A stretch of DNA of 51,471 nucleotides from Deltaproteobacteria bacterium (GTDB lineage: Bacteria; Desulfobacterota; Desulfobacteria; Desulfobacterales; QNYZ01). The DNA is taken from assembly GCA_003973265.1 (NCBI GenBank), contig QNYZ01000002.1, positions 1-51,471 on the forward strand, read 5' to 3'. Shown piece by piece: positions 42,514 through 50,835 of the stretch (position 1 is its first letter; every line of letters begins with the position of its first letter). The position numbers were made by a program, and so were the translations under genes. Under the pieces are notes generated by a model. That model ran no database searches. It had not been told where the DNA came from and worked only from the letters and a program-made list of their open reading frames with translations.

Positions 42514-43041
42514 TTAATTTTTTATCCGGGAACTCGCTTCATCAACCAGCTGTTTGAAACGATCGTTGCGGGGCATCTCGTCCAGAGCCTTCCGGCCCCA
42601 CTTGAGCGCTTTAGGCCAATTACGATCCTTACGGAAATTTTCGCCAATGACGTAATAAATGTCGCCTGTCGGTACGCGTCGGTGTACGGCATCAATGGCC
42701 AATACCTGCTTAAAATCCGCAATGGCTTCCTCTGCCCGGTTCAAAACCGTATAACAGCTTCCCCGCCCGATCAGACTTTCTTCATCCCACGGGTCAATAG
42801 AAAGGGCGCGGGAATACATTACCAGCGCATTTTCAATATTGCCCTCCACCTCCATTATTTTACCCAGGTAAAAATAGGCGTTGTCGCCATCTGGATGCCG
42901 GTAGGCCGGGTCCAGGTCGATGACCCTGGTGAAGGCATTAACGGCTGCCAGACCATCCGGTTTTTTAAAATTTTGAACGCCTTTTTCAAACCATTCGGCG
43001 ATCGTGATGCCTGGATCGGCTGATGTATTATCTCTATTCAT
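42514..43041 (-). CDS. TPR repeat protein
   Basis: A 175-residue protein with about three tetratricopeptide repeats (AYFYLGKIMEVEGNIENALV, SLIGRGSCYTVLNRAEEAIA, TGDIYYVIGENFRKDRNWPK), giving a small helical scaffold. No signal peptide, so probably cytosolic. It is 32 bases downstream of the CooC-like gene and on the same strand, so it may be an assembly partner for that ATPase; function not shown. Confidence 0.75.
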   Translation of the reverse strand: MNRDNTSADPGITIAEWFEKGVQNFKKPDGLAAVNAFTRVIDLDPAYRHPDGDNAYFYLGKIMEVEGNIENALVMYSRALSIDPWDEESLIGRGSCYTVLNRAEEAIADFKQVLAIDAVHRRVPTGDIYYVIGENFRKDRNWPKALKWGRKALDEMPRNDRFKQLVDEASSRIKN

Positions 43042-43073
43042 GATTTATCCTGTGCAAAAAATAATAAAAGGGG

Positions 43074-43856
43074 TCACATCATTTTCAACCGGGTTCGGGG
43101 CGGGTTGGTTTCAAGGAAAGTGACCACATCGTCGACCGGTTTCAGGCGAACCGTCACAGGCGCCCCCTCCAGGCTGGCTCTGAATATCGAATCGTTGTCG
43201 GGAATATGGGCAATCACCTTATCCGGATCAATCTTTTCAGTCATGATCCGCTCCACCCGTTGATCCACTTTGTTTAATATAAAACGGATCTCAACGCCGG
43301 CGGACGAGGCCATCCGGGCCATGCGTCCGGCCATGGTAAAAGATTCGTGGGTTGGGTCCACCACCCCGAGGATCAGATCGCAGGTGGCATCGATGCGTCG
43401 CCCGAAATGCTCAATTCCGGCTTCGGCGTCGATGATGACGAAGGGATATGTTTCTTCCCGCAGCTTTGCAAGCAGCGTACGGGACAAGGATCCGATCAGG
43501 CAGGCACATCCCTCGCCATATTGTTCAATCTTGCCCATTACCAGCAGTTGAATCCCGTCGACTTCCGTTAAACTGCCGTCGGGAAGATTTTCCAGCAGTA
43601 CCTCTTCTCCGAACAGCCGGTCTTCCGACGGAGCGGCTTTCGAGCGGGGCAGTTTTTCACGCACGCCTTTTCGACCCCCCATTTCACCCATTAAATTTTT
43701 TGGGGCCGGGGCGCCCAGGAGGCGGTGGAGACAAAAATTTGACTCGTCCGCATCGATTAACAAAACTCGATGACCGGCGTTTTTCAGGGCTTTGGCCAGG
43801 AGCACCGAGAATGTGCTTTTACCGCTGCCGCCCTTGCCACTCACAAGTATTTTCAT
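43074..43856 (-). CDS. CooC-type nickel-insertion ATPase
   Basis: A 260-residue P-loop NTPase with deviant Walker A GKGGSGKST (residues 7-15), LLIDADESN, and C117-A118-C119 (GEGCACL), the CxC pair that binds nickel in CooC. FVIIDAEAGIEHFGRR is the Walker B region. CooC loads nickel into carbon monoxide dehydrogenase or CODH/acetyl-CoA synthase. The target enzyme is not in the window. Paired with a TPR gene downstream, with its own promoter upstream. Confidence 0.88.
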   Translation of the reverse strand: MKILVSGKGGSGKSTFSVLLAKALKNAGHRVLLIDADESNFCLHRLLGAPAPKNLMGEMGGRKGVREKLPRSKAAPSEDRLFGEEVLLENLPDGSLTEVDGIQLLVMGKIEQYGEGCACLIGSLSRTLLAKLREETYPFVIIDAEAGIEHFGRRIDATCDLILGVVDPTHESFTMAGRMARMASSAGVEIRFILNKVDQRVERIMTEKIDPDKVIAHIPDNDSIFRASLEGAPVTVRLKPVDDVVTFLETNPPRTRLKMM

Positions 43857-44177
43857 TGTGGAATCCTTTTGCGCGTAAGTTGTTTTACGTTGGATATAAA
43901 TCGATTACGCTGATGATTTCCGAAAAAGACGAAACTGTCAAGACGCTCTGCAGATTAAATGAGCCATCGGGAAATGGATGGGGGTGCGTTGCCGACAGGC
44001 CGGGCGGGGATGATTAAATCCTGGCTCCGAATCAACCCATGATGCCGATACCGGGGAAAACGGTCTCCGGAAAAAAGACGGTTGCTTGAAAACGGCCCGT
44101 AATTTTGTTACAAAAGGTACGGATTTAATGCGATTTGATCGATAATGATAACAGGCATCAATAATTCAGGTGACGAA
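43857..44177. other. Divergent intergenic region between the CooC-like gene and argC
   Basis: 320 bases without a convincing gene. Holds the minus-strand promoter described separately. No clear plus-strand promoter or riboswitch-like structure for argC was recognised. Confidence 0.5.
43913..43941 (-). promoter_or_regulatory. Promoter for the CooC-like gene
   Basis: Minus strand: perfect TTGACA (43941-43936), 17-base spacer, AATCAT (43918-43913, four of six), 57 bases upstream of the ATG. Confidence 0.45.
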
Positions 44178-45215
44178 ATGATTCGAGTGGCGGTTGTCGG
44201 GGCAACAGGGTATGCGGGGGCGGAACTGGTCCGGTTGCTGGCAGGACACCCTGGTGTGAAGATAGCGGCGCTGACTTCGCGGCAGTATGCCGGCACCCGG
44301 TTTGATGCGGTCTATCCGGCGTTGGCCGGGGTCATCGATCTCGAACTGGAAACCATGGACCCGGATGAGATCGGTCAACGGGCGGATGTGGTGTTTACGG
44401 CGCTGCCCCATAAGATTCCCATGGGGATCGTGCCCGGCCTGCTCGAGCATGGCCTCAAGGTCGTTGATCTGTCGGCGGATTTTCGTCTAAGGGACCAGGC
44501 TGTTTACGAAGCACATTACGTGACACATACATCGGCACACCTGTTAGATCAGGCGGTATACGGATTGTGCGAGATATACGCAGATCAGATCAGGGGGGCG
44601 GTCCTGGTCGGCAACCCGGGATGTTATCCCACCAGTGCCCTGCTTCCCCTGGTGCCGCTGTTAAAGGCCGGCCTGATCGATACCGATGGTATTATCATCG
44701 ATTCCAAATCAGGGGTGAGCGGCGCCGGGCGGAGCGTGTCACAAACCGTTCATTTCTGCCATGTCAATGAATCTTTGAAAGCGTATAAAATTGCCAGCCA
44801 CCGGCACATGCCGGAGATCGAGGAGGTGCTGAGCCTCCAGGCCGGGCAGCCGGTTGAGGTAATGTTTTCCCCGCATCTGATCCCCATGACGCGGGGGATG
44901 TTGACCACCACCTATGGCCGCCTGAAACCCGGGGTGACCGGAAGTGATCTGGCCGAATGCCTGCGCCAGGCATACGACGGGAAGCCTTTTCTCCGGTTAT
45001 GTTCAGATGACAGGTTGCCCGACACGTTAAATGTGCGGGGAACCAATTATTGTGATATCGGCTTTCGGGTTGATGATCGCGTCAACCGGGTGGTGCTTGT
45101 TTCCGCCATTGACAACCTGGTCAAGGGGGCAGCCGGTCAAGCGGTTCAGAATATGAATATAATGTTCGGCCTGGAGGAGACGGCCGGTCTGGATACGGTC
45201 CCGTTTCCGTTATAG
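44178..45215 (+). CDS. argC: N-acetyl-gamma-glutamyl-phosphate reductase
   Basis: NADPH-dependent step of arginine (ornithine) synthesis. The 345-residue product has VAVVGATGYAGAELVRLL, the catalytic Cys149 in GNPGCYPTSALLPL, SKSGVSGAGR and YKIASHRHMPEI. Start at 44178 chosen for AGGTGA upstream; an ATG 33 bases earlier is in frame but gives a non-family extension. It ends in TAG with a TGA only four codons later. No other arg genes are next to it. Confidence 0.95.
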   Translation: MIRVAVVGATGYAGAELVRLLAGHPGVKIAALTSRQYAGTRFDAVYPALAGVIDLELETMDPDEIGQRADVVFTALPHKIPMGIVPGLLEHGLKVVDLSADFRLRDQAVYEAHYVTHTSAHLLDQAVYGLCEIYADQIRGAVLVGNPGCYPTSALLPLVPLLKAGLIDTDGIIIDSKSGVSGAGRSVSQTVHFCHVNESLKAYKIASHRHMPEIEEVLSLQAGQPVEVMFSPHLIPMTRGMLTTTYGRLKPGVTGSDLAECLRQAYDGKPFLRLCSDDRLPDTLNVRGTNYCDIGFRVDDRVNRVVLVSAIDNLVKGAAGQAVQNMNIMFGLEETAGLDTVPFPL

Positions 45216-45276
45216 TCGCCGGGTTGAATACTTTTTCGGACGCAAACGATCCGTAAATGCATCACGACATTTTCGC

Positions 45277-46038
45277 GTGCCATGCGTCTTTATCCGGATA
45301 TTGAATTCGTTGGTATATAAGAAGCGGTCATATCGAAATATTAAACCACCCGCAGGGCTGGTCCGTTTTGACCTGGTTGTTGAAGAAACGGATCTGGCCA
45401 TTTATGTCAGGGAACCGATGCAGACCGCTGCGCGGGAACTGGTTCTCGAGAGTCGGGGAGCGATTGAGGCGTATATCCGACAATTTCCGGAATTTGGCCG
45501 GACCCTGTCACCCTGGTTGATCCGCGGTCCGGCATCGCCTGTCATCCGTGAAATGGCTGAAGCGGGAGAAAAAGCCGGTGTCGGCCCCATGGCCGCCGTC
45601 GCCGGGGTGGTCGCTGAATATGTGGGAACGGGATTACTCGCTGATACTCCCGAGGTGATTGTCGAAAACGGGGGCGATATTTTCGCGTGCGTGTCTCGAC
45701 CGCTGACCATAGGGATTCTGGCCAGTGATTCCTCCGTAAGCCGAAAAATAGGGGTGCGAATCAATGCCAGGGGGAAACCCATGGGGATATGCACCTCGTC
45801 TGGAACGGTGGGACACTCTTTGAGCCTGGGCCGGGCGGAAGCGGTAACCGTTATCTCTCCCTCCTGCTCCCTGGCGGACGCTGCGGCAACGGCTGTAGCC
45901 AATCGTGTTCGGTCACCAGACGATATCCGTATTGCGATGGAATGGGCCCGGACGATTCCGGGCGTTGAAGGGGTTGTGATTATCTGTGGGGACAGTGTTG
46001 CGGCATGGGGTAACCTGGCCATCGTCCCCCTTGGATAA
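45277..46038 (+). CDS. UPF0280 family protein
   Basis: A 253-residue protein of the UPF0280/ApbE-like superfamily. Typical segments are YRNIKPPAGLVRFDLVVEET near the N-terminus, GPMAAVAGVVAEYVG, VENGGDIFACVS and CTSSGTVGHSLSLG. The family is common in methanogens and anaerobes; function unknown, with structural kinship to FAD-binding ApbE/Ftp proteins. The start is uncertain: no good ribosome site at the ATG 45277, and TTG codons at 45301 and 45310 are alternatives. Confidence 0.82.
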   Translation: MPCVFIRILNSLVYKKRSYRNIKPPAGLVRFDLVVEETDLAIYVREPMQTAARELVLESRGAIEAYIRQFPEFGRTLSPWLIRGPASPVIREMAEAGEKAGVGPMAAVAGVVAEYVGTGLLADTPEVIVENGGDIFACVSRPLTIGILASDSSVSRKIGVRINARGKPMGICTSSGTVGHSLSLGRAEAVTVISPSCSLADAAATAVANRVRSPDDIRIAMEWARTIPGVEGVVIICGDSVAAWGNLAIVPLG

Positions 46039-46140
46039 ATCGATAAAGGACTTGAAATTTTACAAAGAACAGGGTAATCTGCCGGATCACCAAACGCGGG
46101 CCGCAATCCTTTTCAAGTGGTGCATCGTAATGGTCCGTTT

Positions 46141-46169
46141 TTGAGCTGTGTTGAAATGGAAATGATAAT
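46141..46169 (+). promoter_or_regulatory. Promoter with possible Fur-like site upstream of lapA
   Basis: TTGAGC (46141-46146), 17-base spacer, GATAAT (46164-46169), 61 bases before the lapA ATG. The -10 sits inside AATGATAATCA (46161-46171), which matches the core of the Fur box; 13 of 19 positions of the 19-base consensus agree. Iron control is a possibility only. Confidence 0.35.
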
Positions 46170-46229
46170 CAGACTTTGTGAAGATAGCCAGACGGAAACT
46201 CTTCAACTGACATTCGGGAGCGAATCGAA

Positions 46230-46610
46230 ATGAAAAAGATTAAACTTGGTATTATTGGGATTATCATCGTATTGGTGCTGGTGTTTGCCTATCAGAACCA
46301 GGTCTATTTTAAAGAAAAACATATCCTGGGACTAGATCTGCTGGTGACCGCCCCGTTAACGACCCCCGAAGTTTCCAATGCCATTATATGTCTGGCCAGT
46401 TTTTTTCTGGGTATTGTCATGTCTTTTATTATGGGCCTCTCCGGTCGCGTAAAACGGAAACGCCTTGTTAAAAAACTGAACAGCTCCCTGGCCGACTGCG
46501 AAAAAGAAATCAAGACATTGAAAAGCAAGATCGAGGCCAGCGAGGAACCCAAACCGACCGAGGAATCGATGCCGGCAGCGGACGAGCAGGTGGCACAGGC
46601 CGCCGAATAA
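46230..46610 (+). CDS. LapA-family inner-membrane protein
   Basis: A 126-residue protein with two membrane segments (residues 6-22, LGIIGIIIVLVLVFAYQ, and about 50-72, AIICLASFFLGIVMSFIMG), followed by a basic patch and a coiled-coil tail (RKRLVKKLNSSLADCEKEIK) with a Glu/Pro-rich end. This is the LapA/YciS layout; the E. coli relatives act with LapB in lipopolysaccharide assembly. No LapB (a TPR protein) is adjacent. Confidence 0.75.
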   Translation: MKKIKLGIIGIIIVLVLVFAYQNQVYFKEKHILGLDLLVTAPLTTPEVSNAIICLASFFLGIVMSFIMGLSGRVKRKRLVKKLNSSLADCEKEIKTLKSKIEASEEPKPTEESMPAADEQVAQAAE

Positions 46611-46733
46611 CCAGATAATCTTTTCGATCATCGTATCCGGGTCGCTTCTTTTTTTATTGAAGATGAACACCCATGCTGTTTAAATTTATATTTACCCATG
46701 TAATTGCCTGGCCAGATAATAGTCAATCCATGC

Positions 46734-49364
46734 ATGCCCCGTTCTAAAACCACCCCCATGATCCAGCAGTACCTGTCGATCAAGGACAGGTATAAAGATG
46801 CCATTTTGTTCTATCGGATGGGTGACTTCTATGAAATGTTCTTTGAGGATGCCGAAAAGGCATCCCAGATTCTTGGGATCACCCTGACATCACGAAATAA
46901 AAACGATGAAACACCGATTCCGATGTGCGGGATACCGCATCATGCGGCCAAAAATTACATTGCGCGTCTGATTGAACAGGGCCTCAAAATTGCGGTCTGT
47001 GACCAGGTTGAAGATCCTTCCACCGCCAAGGGGCTGGTCAAACGGGAGGTGGTGCGGGTTATCACGCCGGGAATGATCGTTGAAGATGACTTGCTGGAAT
47101 CCGGGACCAACAATTTCATCCTGGCGTTTAATATTGACGGCAACGGTGCCGGGCTGGCCTGTCTTGATATTTCTACCGGCGATTTTCGCGTCTGTGAATC
47201 GGACAATTTCGAAACCCTGGTCGATGAGGCACGGCGTATCGCCCCGAAAGAGGTGCTTTTGCCCGAATCGGCCCGGCAGGATGACCGGTTTGTTTCGGTT
47301 AAACGTGTTTTTGCAGAACAGTCGGTCTCGTTTCGGGAAAATGGTCAGTTTGGATATTCAAGAGGGCGCGAACGGCTGACTTCCCTCTTTCAAACGGTTT
47401 CACTGGAAGGATTTGGATGCGAGGCGCTTAAAACCGGGGTGGGGGCGGCCGGGGCCATCATTCAATATGTAAGCGATACCCAGAAACAGGCCGTGGCCCA
47501 TATTCAACGCCTGACGCCGTATGTTCTTTCCGATTACCTCCAGGTCGATGATATCAGTTGTCGCAACCTGGAATTGATGGAAAATATCCGTACCGGCTCG
47601 CGCAAGGGGACGTTGATCAGCGTACTGGACAAGACGGTAACCGCCATGGGGGCGCGCCTGATTAAACAGTGGCTTCGTTATCCGCTGATGGATGTTGGGC
47701 GCATCGACCAGCGCCTCAATGCCGTGGCGGAAGCCGTTGACAATCCTTCTGCGACTGCCGATATTCGATCCATGTTGAAAACCGTTGCAGACCTGGAGCG
47801 GCTGGGAAGCAAGCTGTCCATGGCCCAGGGAAATGCGCGTGACCTGCTGGCCCTGAAACGATCCTTTCAGGCTTTTCCTGCCCTGCAATCCCGGCTGGAA
47901 GCATTTTCGGCGGATTTGTACCGGTTCGATACCCCCGTGGATGCCCTTGCCGCTCTGGCCCGGGAAATTGACCTGGCCATCCGGGAGGATGCGCCCTTGA
48001 CCATTCACGACGGCGGCCTTATCCGTGAGGGATTTGACAGCGCCCTTGATGAGTTGATCCTGATCAGCCGGGACGGGAAAGGATGGCTGGCCCGCTTGGA
48101 AAACCAGGAACGGGAGGCCACCGGGATCTCCAACCTGAAGGTAAAATATAATAAGGTTTTTGGATATTTCATCGAAGTGTCCAAAGCCCGCATTCAATCC
48201 GTGCCGGATCATTACGTTCGTAAACAGACCCTGGTCAATGCCGAACGATATATTACCGACGAATTAAAGCAGTTTGAAGCAAAGGTGCTGGGTGCGGAAG
48301 AGAAACGGGCCCGACTGGAATACAACCTGTTTTGCCTGCTTCGGCAAAAAATAATTGAAAATACGGAGCTTATCTTTTCCGTTGCCCGTTTCATCGCCCG
48401 TCTCGATTGTCTTTTGTGCCTGGCCGCAACAGCCGAACAAAACGATTACCGGCGTCCTACTTTTAATCGTGATGGAATCATCGATATCGCAGATGGTCGC
48501 CATCCTGTGGTGGAAAGGGTACTTAAAGGTGAACGGTTCGTACCCAATTCCATCCGGCTGGACAACGATTCCCAACAGGTGCTGATCATTACCGGGCCGA
48601 ACATGGCCGGAAAATCGACCATATTGCGGCAAACGGCCATCATTGTAATCATGGCCCAGATGGGCGGTTTTGTACCGGCCGATACGGCCGTGATCAACAT
48701 TACGGATCGGATATTTACCCGTGTGGGCGCCCTTGATAATTTATCGAGCGGCCAAAGTACATTTCTCGTTGAGATGCAGGAGACTGCCAATATTTTAAAC
48801 AGTGCGACCCCCCGGAGCCTGGTGATCCTGGATGAGATCGGCCGGGGAACCAGCACTTTTGACGGCTTGAGTATTGCCTGGGCCGTGGCGTCTTATCTGC
48901 ATGATTTGGATACCAGGGGCGTAAAGACGCTGTTTGCCACCCATTACCACGAGCTGTGCGAACTGGCTGACCTCAAGCCGCGGGTTAGAAACTACCATAT
49001 TGCCGTCAAGGAATGGAACGACGAGATTCTTTTCCTGAGAAAACTGGTGGCGGGTGGAACCAATCGAAGCTACGGTATTCAGGTGGCCCGTCTGGCGGGT
49101 ATTCCCCGGGCAGTGATATCCCAGGCTAAGGAAAAGCTTTTTAATATTGAACGTCAGACACAGAACGACATCAAGCAGGCGGCACTTCCGACGGACGGCG
49201 GGCACACAGGCCGGCGTGTTCAACAATTAAGCCTTTTCCAAACCGCCAGGCAGGAGATTATAAACGAGCTTCGCCGGATAGATATTAACCGGATCTCTCC
49301 CTTGGAAGCGCTGTCCCGATTAGACCGGTTAAAACAGATTGCAGAGGAGAATATCAATGGATGA
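46734..49364 (+). CDS. mutS: DNA mismatch repair protein MutS
   Basis: Recognises mismatches and small loops and recruits MutL. About 876 residues with domain I (FYRMGDFYEMFFEDAEKAS, containing the Phe-x-Glu mismatch-reading motif in GDFYEMF), connector, lever and clamp, then the ATPase: Walker A GPNMAGKST (621-629), Walker B LVILDEIGRGTS and TLFATHYHEL. The ATG at 46734 is chosen; the frame extends to a TTG at 46704, and no strong ribosome site precedes either. The stop overlaps the next gene by eight bases. Confidence 0.96.
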   Translation: MPRSKTTPMIQQYLSIKDRYKDAILFYRMGDFYEMFFEDAEKASQILGITLTSRNKNDETPIPMCGIPHHAAKNYIARLIEQGLKIAVCDQVEDPSTAKGLVKREVVRVITPGMIVEDDLLESGTNNFILAFNIDGNGAGLACLDISTGDFRVCESDNFETLVDEARRIAPKEVLLPESARQDDRFVSVKRVFAEQSVSFRENGQFGYSRGRERLTSLFQTVSLEGFGCEALKTGVGAAGAIIQYVSDTQKQAVAHIQRLTPYVLSDYLQVDDISCRNLELMENIRTGSRKGTLISVLDKTVTAMGARLIKQWLRYPLMDVGRIDQRLNAVAEAVDNPSATADIRSMLKTVADLERLGSKLSMAQGNARDLLALKRSFQAFPALQSRLEAFSADLYRFDTPVDALAALAREIDLAIREDAPLTIHDGGLIREGFDSALDELILISRDGKGWLARLENQEREATGISNLKVKYNKVFGYFIEVSKARIQSVPDHYVRKQTLVNAERYITDELKQFEAKVLGAEEKRARLEYNLFCLLRQKIIENTELIFSVARFIARLDCLLCLAATAEQNDYRRPTFNRDGIIDIADGRHPVVERVLKGERFVPNSIRLDNDSQQVLIITGPNMAGKSTILRQTAIIVIMAQMGGFVPADTAVINITDRIFTRVGALDNLSSGQSTFLVEMQETANILNSATPRSLVILDEIGRGTSTFDGLSIAWAVASYLHDLDTRGVKTLFATHYHELCELADLKPRVRNYHIAVKEWNDEILFLRKLVAGGTNRSYGIQVARLAGIPRAVISQAKEKLFNIERQTQNDIKQAALPTDGGHTGRRVQQLSLFQTARQEIINELRRIDINRISPLEALSRLDRLKQIAEENING

Positions 49365-50148
49365 CCGTCATACCCTTTTTACAGTTGAAAAAGGCATTGC
49401 CACGCTGACATTTAACCGGCCCGAGGCCATGAATGCCCTGAATATGGCGCTGATTGCAGAATTATCCGGGTTGCTGGATGATATTGCCCGGGATGAATCC
49501 ATACGGGTCCTGATTCTGACCGGAGCCGGTGACAAGGCCTTTGTCGCCGGTGCCGATATTAACGAACTGGCCCAGTGTGACCCCTTGAAGGGGAAACATT
49601 TTTCCACCATCGGCCAGGCAGCGATCGGTAAGCTTCAGCACTTATCGATACCGGTGATCGCCGCCGTTAATGGCTATGCGCTGGGCGGCGGGAGCGAAAT
49701 TGCCCTGGCATGCGATTTTATTTATGCCGCCGAAACGGCCATGTTCGGTTTGCCTGAAATTACGCTGGGCCTTATTCCGGGATTTGGCGGCACTCAGCGC
49801 CTGCCGCGGCTGGTTGGGGCGAATATGGCCAAGGAGCTGATTTTTACCGGCCGGATGCTGACCGCTGCGGAAGCAGAGAAAGCAGGCATCGTAAACCGGG
49901 TACTTCCGGGTGAAGGACTTATGGAAGCGGTTAAAAAAACGGCGGCTGCCATCGCCGGAAAGGGAAAGGTCTCTTTACGGGCAGCCAAGCAGGTGATTAA
50001 CCAGGGTTTGGATGTGGATCTGGTTACCGGTTGTGCGCTTGAAGCTGATGCGTTTGCTCTGTGCATGGCCAGTGTCGATTCAAAGGAAGGGACCCGTGCT
50101 TTTCTTGAAAAACGAAAAGCGGAATTTAAAGGCGGCTATTTCCAATAG
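49357..50148 (+). CDS. Enoyl-CoA hydratase/isomerase (crotonase) family protein
   Basis: A 263-residue crotonase. The oxyanion-hole and CoA segments AFVAGADINELAQ and GYALGGGSEIALACDF are present, and FGLPEITLGLIPGFGGTQRL supplies the second catalytic Glu of hydratases. The closest functional match is short-chain enoyl-CoA hydratase or 3-hydroxybutyryl-CoA dehydratase. GAGGAG precedes the ATG, which lies within the end of mutS, so the two are translationally coupled though functionally unrelated. Ends in TAG. Confidence 0.92.
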   Translation: MDDRHTLFTVEKGIATLTFNRPEAMNALNMALIAELSGLLDDIARDESIRVLILTGAGDKAFVAGADINELAQCDPLKGKHFSTIGQAAIGKLQHLSIPVIAAVNGYALGGGSEIALACDFIYAAETAMFGLPEITLGLIPGFGGTQRLPRLVGANMAKELIFTGRMLTAAEAEKAGIVNRVLPGEGLMEAVKKTAAAIAGKGKVSLRAAKQVINQGLDVDLVTGCALEADAFALCMASVDSKEGTRAFLEKRKAEFKGGYFQ

Positions 50149-50403
50149 CGGCGTCATTATTTTTGCGGCCGATGTTCACTGGATGAAAAACATCTGTGTT
50201 TATAGATAGATATCGATGCGCAAAGCAGCAATTCTCGCTGAGGAATTAATTGTGAATTGGGAATTGGGGACAAGGAACCCCCTGTGTCAGGATAGATGTC
50301 GCCTCTACTTGAAGAGTTGTGTGTGAGGAGGGGCGTAGTAAGGTTGGCGGGGATTTTTCCGCTAAGCGGTTCAGTTCAACACCTCTTTTGGAAACAATTC
50401 CTG

Positions 50404-50432
50404 TTGACACTACAACCCCCATTGATTATACG
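50404..50432 (+). promoter_or_regulatory. Promoter about 400 bases upstream of ftsH
   Basis: Perfect TTGACA (50404-50409), 17-base spacer, TATACG (50427-50432, four of six). It would give a transcript with a leader of nearly 400 bases, or serve an unrecognised short gene. Confidence 0.4.
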
Positions 50433-50561
50433 TGTTTTAGCGTCACAATTTTGATCTGAATCGTAAGCGGAAACCGGAAGACACCATATGTTGTGAATAA
50501 TTTAGTTACCGTACACAGCCTGTCTTTTTTTGCTTGTCCGCTTCCAAAAAGCAAGTTCTTA

Positions 50562-50783
50562 TCAGTGCTGATGAATGCGTGCCTGATTATTTTCCAGGTG
50601 GCCCCGCCAGGAGGCAAGGATGCTGATATCATGGAGAAGCTCACCGATATCCTCGGCCCTGCCATCCGGTAATATAATATCAATCAGTTGATGTGCCATA
50701 CGCTCAATGGGGGAAGTTGTCTTTGTCCGGCGCTTTTCCGGGCTCGCGGTTCTATGTTTCCTGATTATTCTATCCCATACCAT
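50562..50783 (-). CDS. Possible short open reading frame, unassigned
   Basis: From an ATG at 50783 the minus strand reads 73 residues including ERMAHQLIDIILPDGRAEDI and HDISILASWRGHLENNQARI, with codon use like that of neighbouring genes. I recognise no family and see no ribosome site. It may be the end of a decayed gene or chance; low confidence. Confidence 0.25.
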   Translation of the reverse strand: MVWDRIIRKHRTASPEKRRTKTTSPIERMAHQLIDIILPDGRAEDIGELLHDISILASWRGHLENNQARIHQH

Positions 50784-50835
50784 TGGGGAAAATTTATAAA
50801 GATAACCAACAGCACCTTTCAGCCGGGGATGATCT

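Larger units (their letters stand above)
50149..50835. other. Long intergenic region between the crotonase and ftsH genes
   Basis: About 690 bases with no clear gene. The sequence around 50210-50340 is irregular and rich in GAATTGGG/AATTG repeats, followed by a small palindrome (CCGCTAAGCGG near 50371) and a good promoter (50404-50432). A minus-strand open frame (50562-50783) is listed separately. It may include the long leader of ftsH or remnants of a lost gene. Confidence 0.5.
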
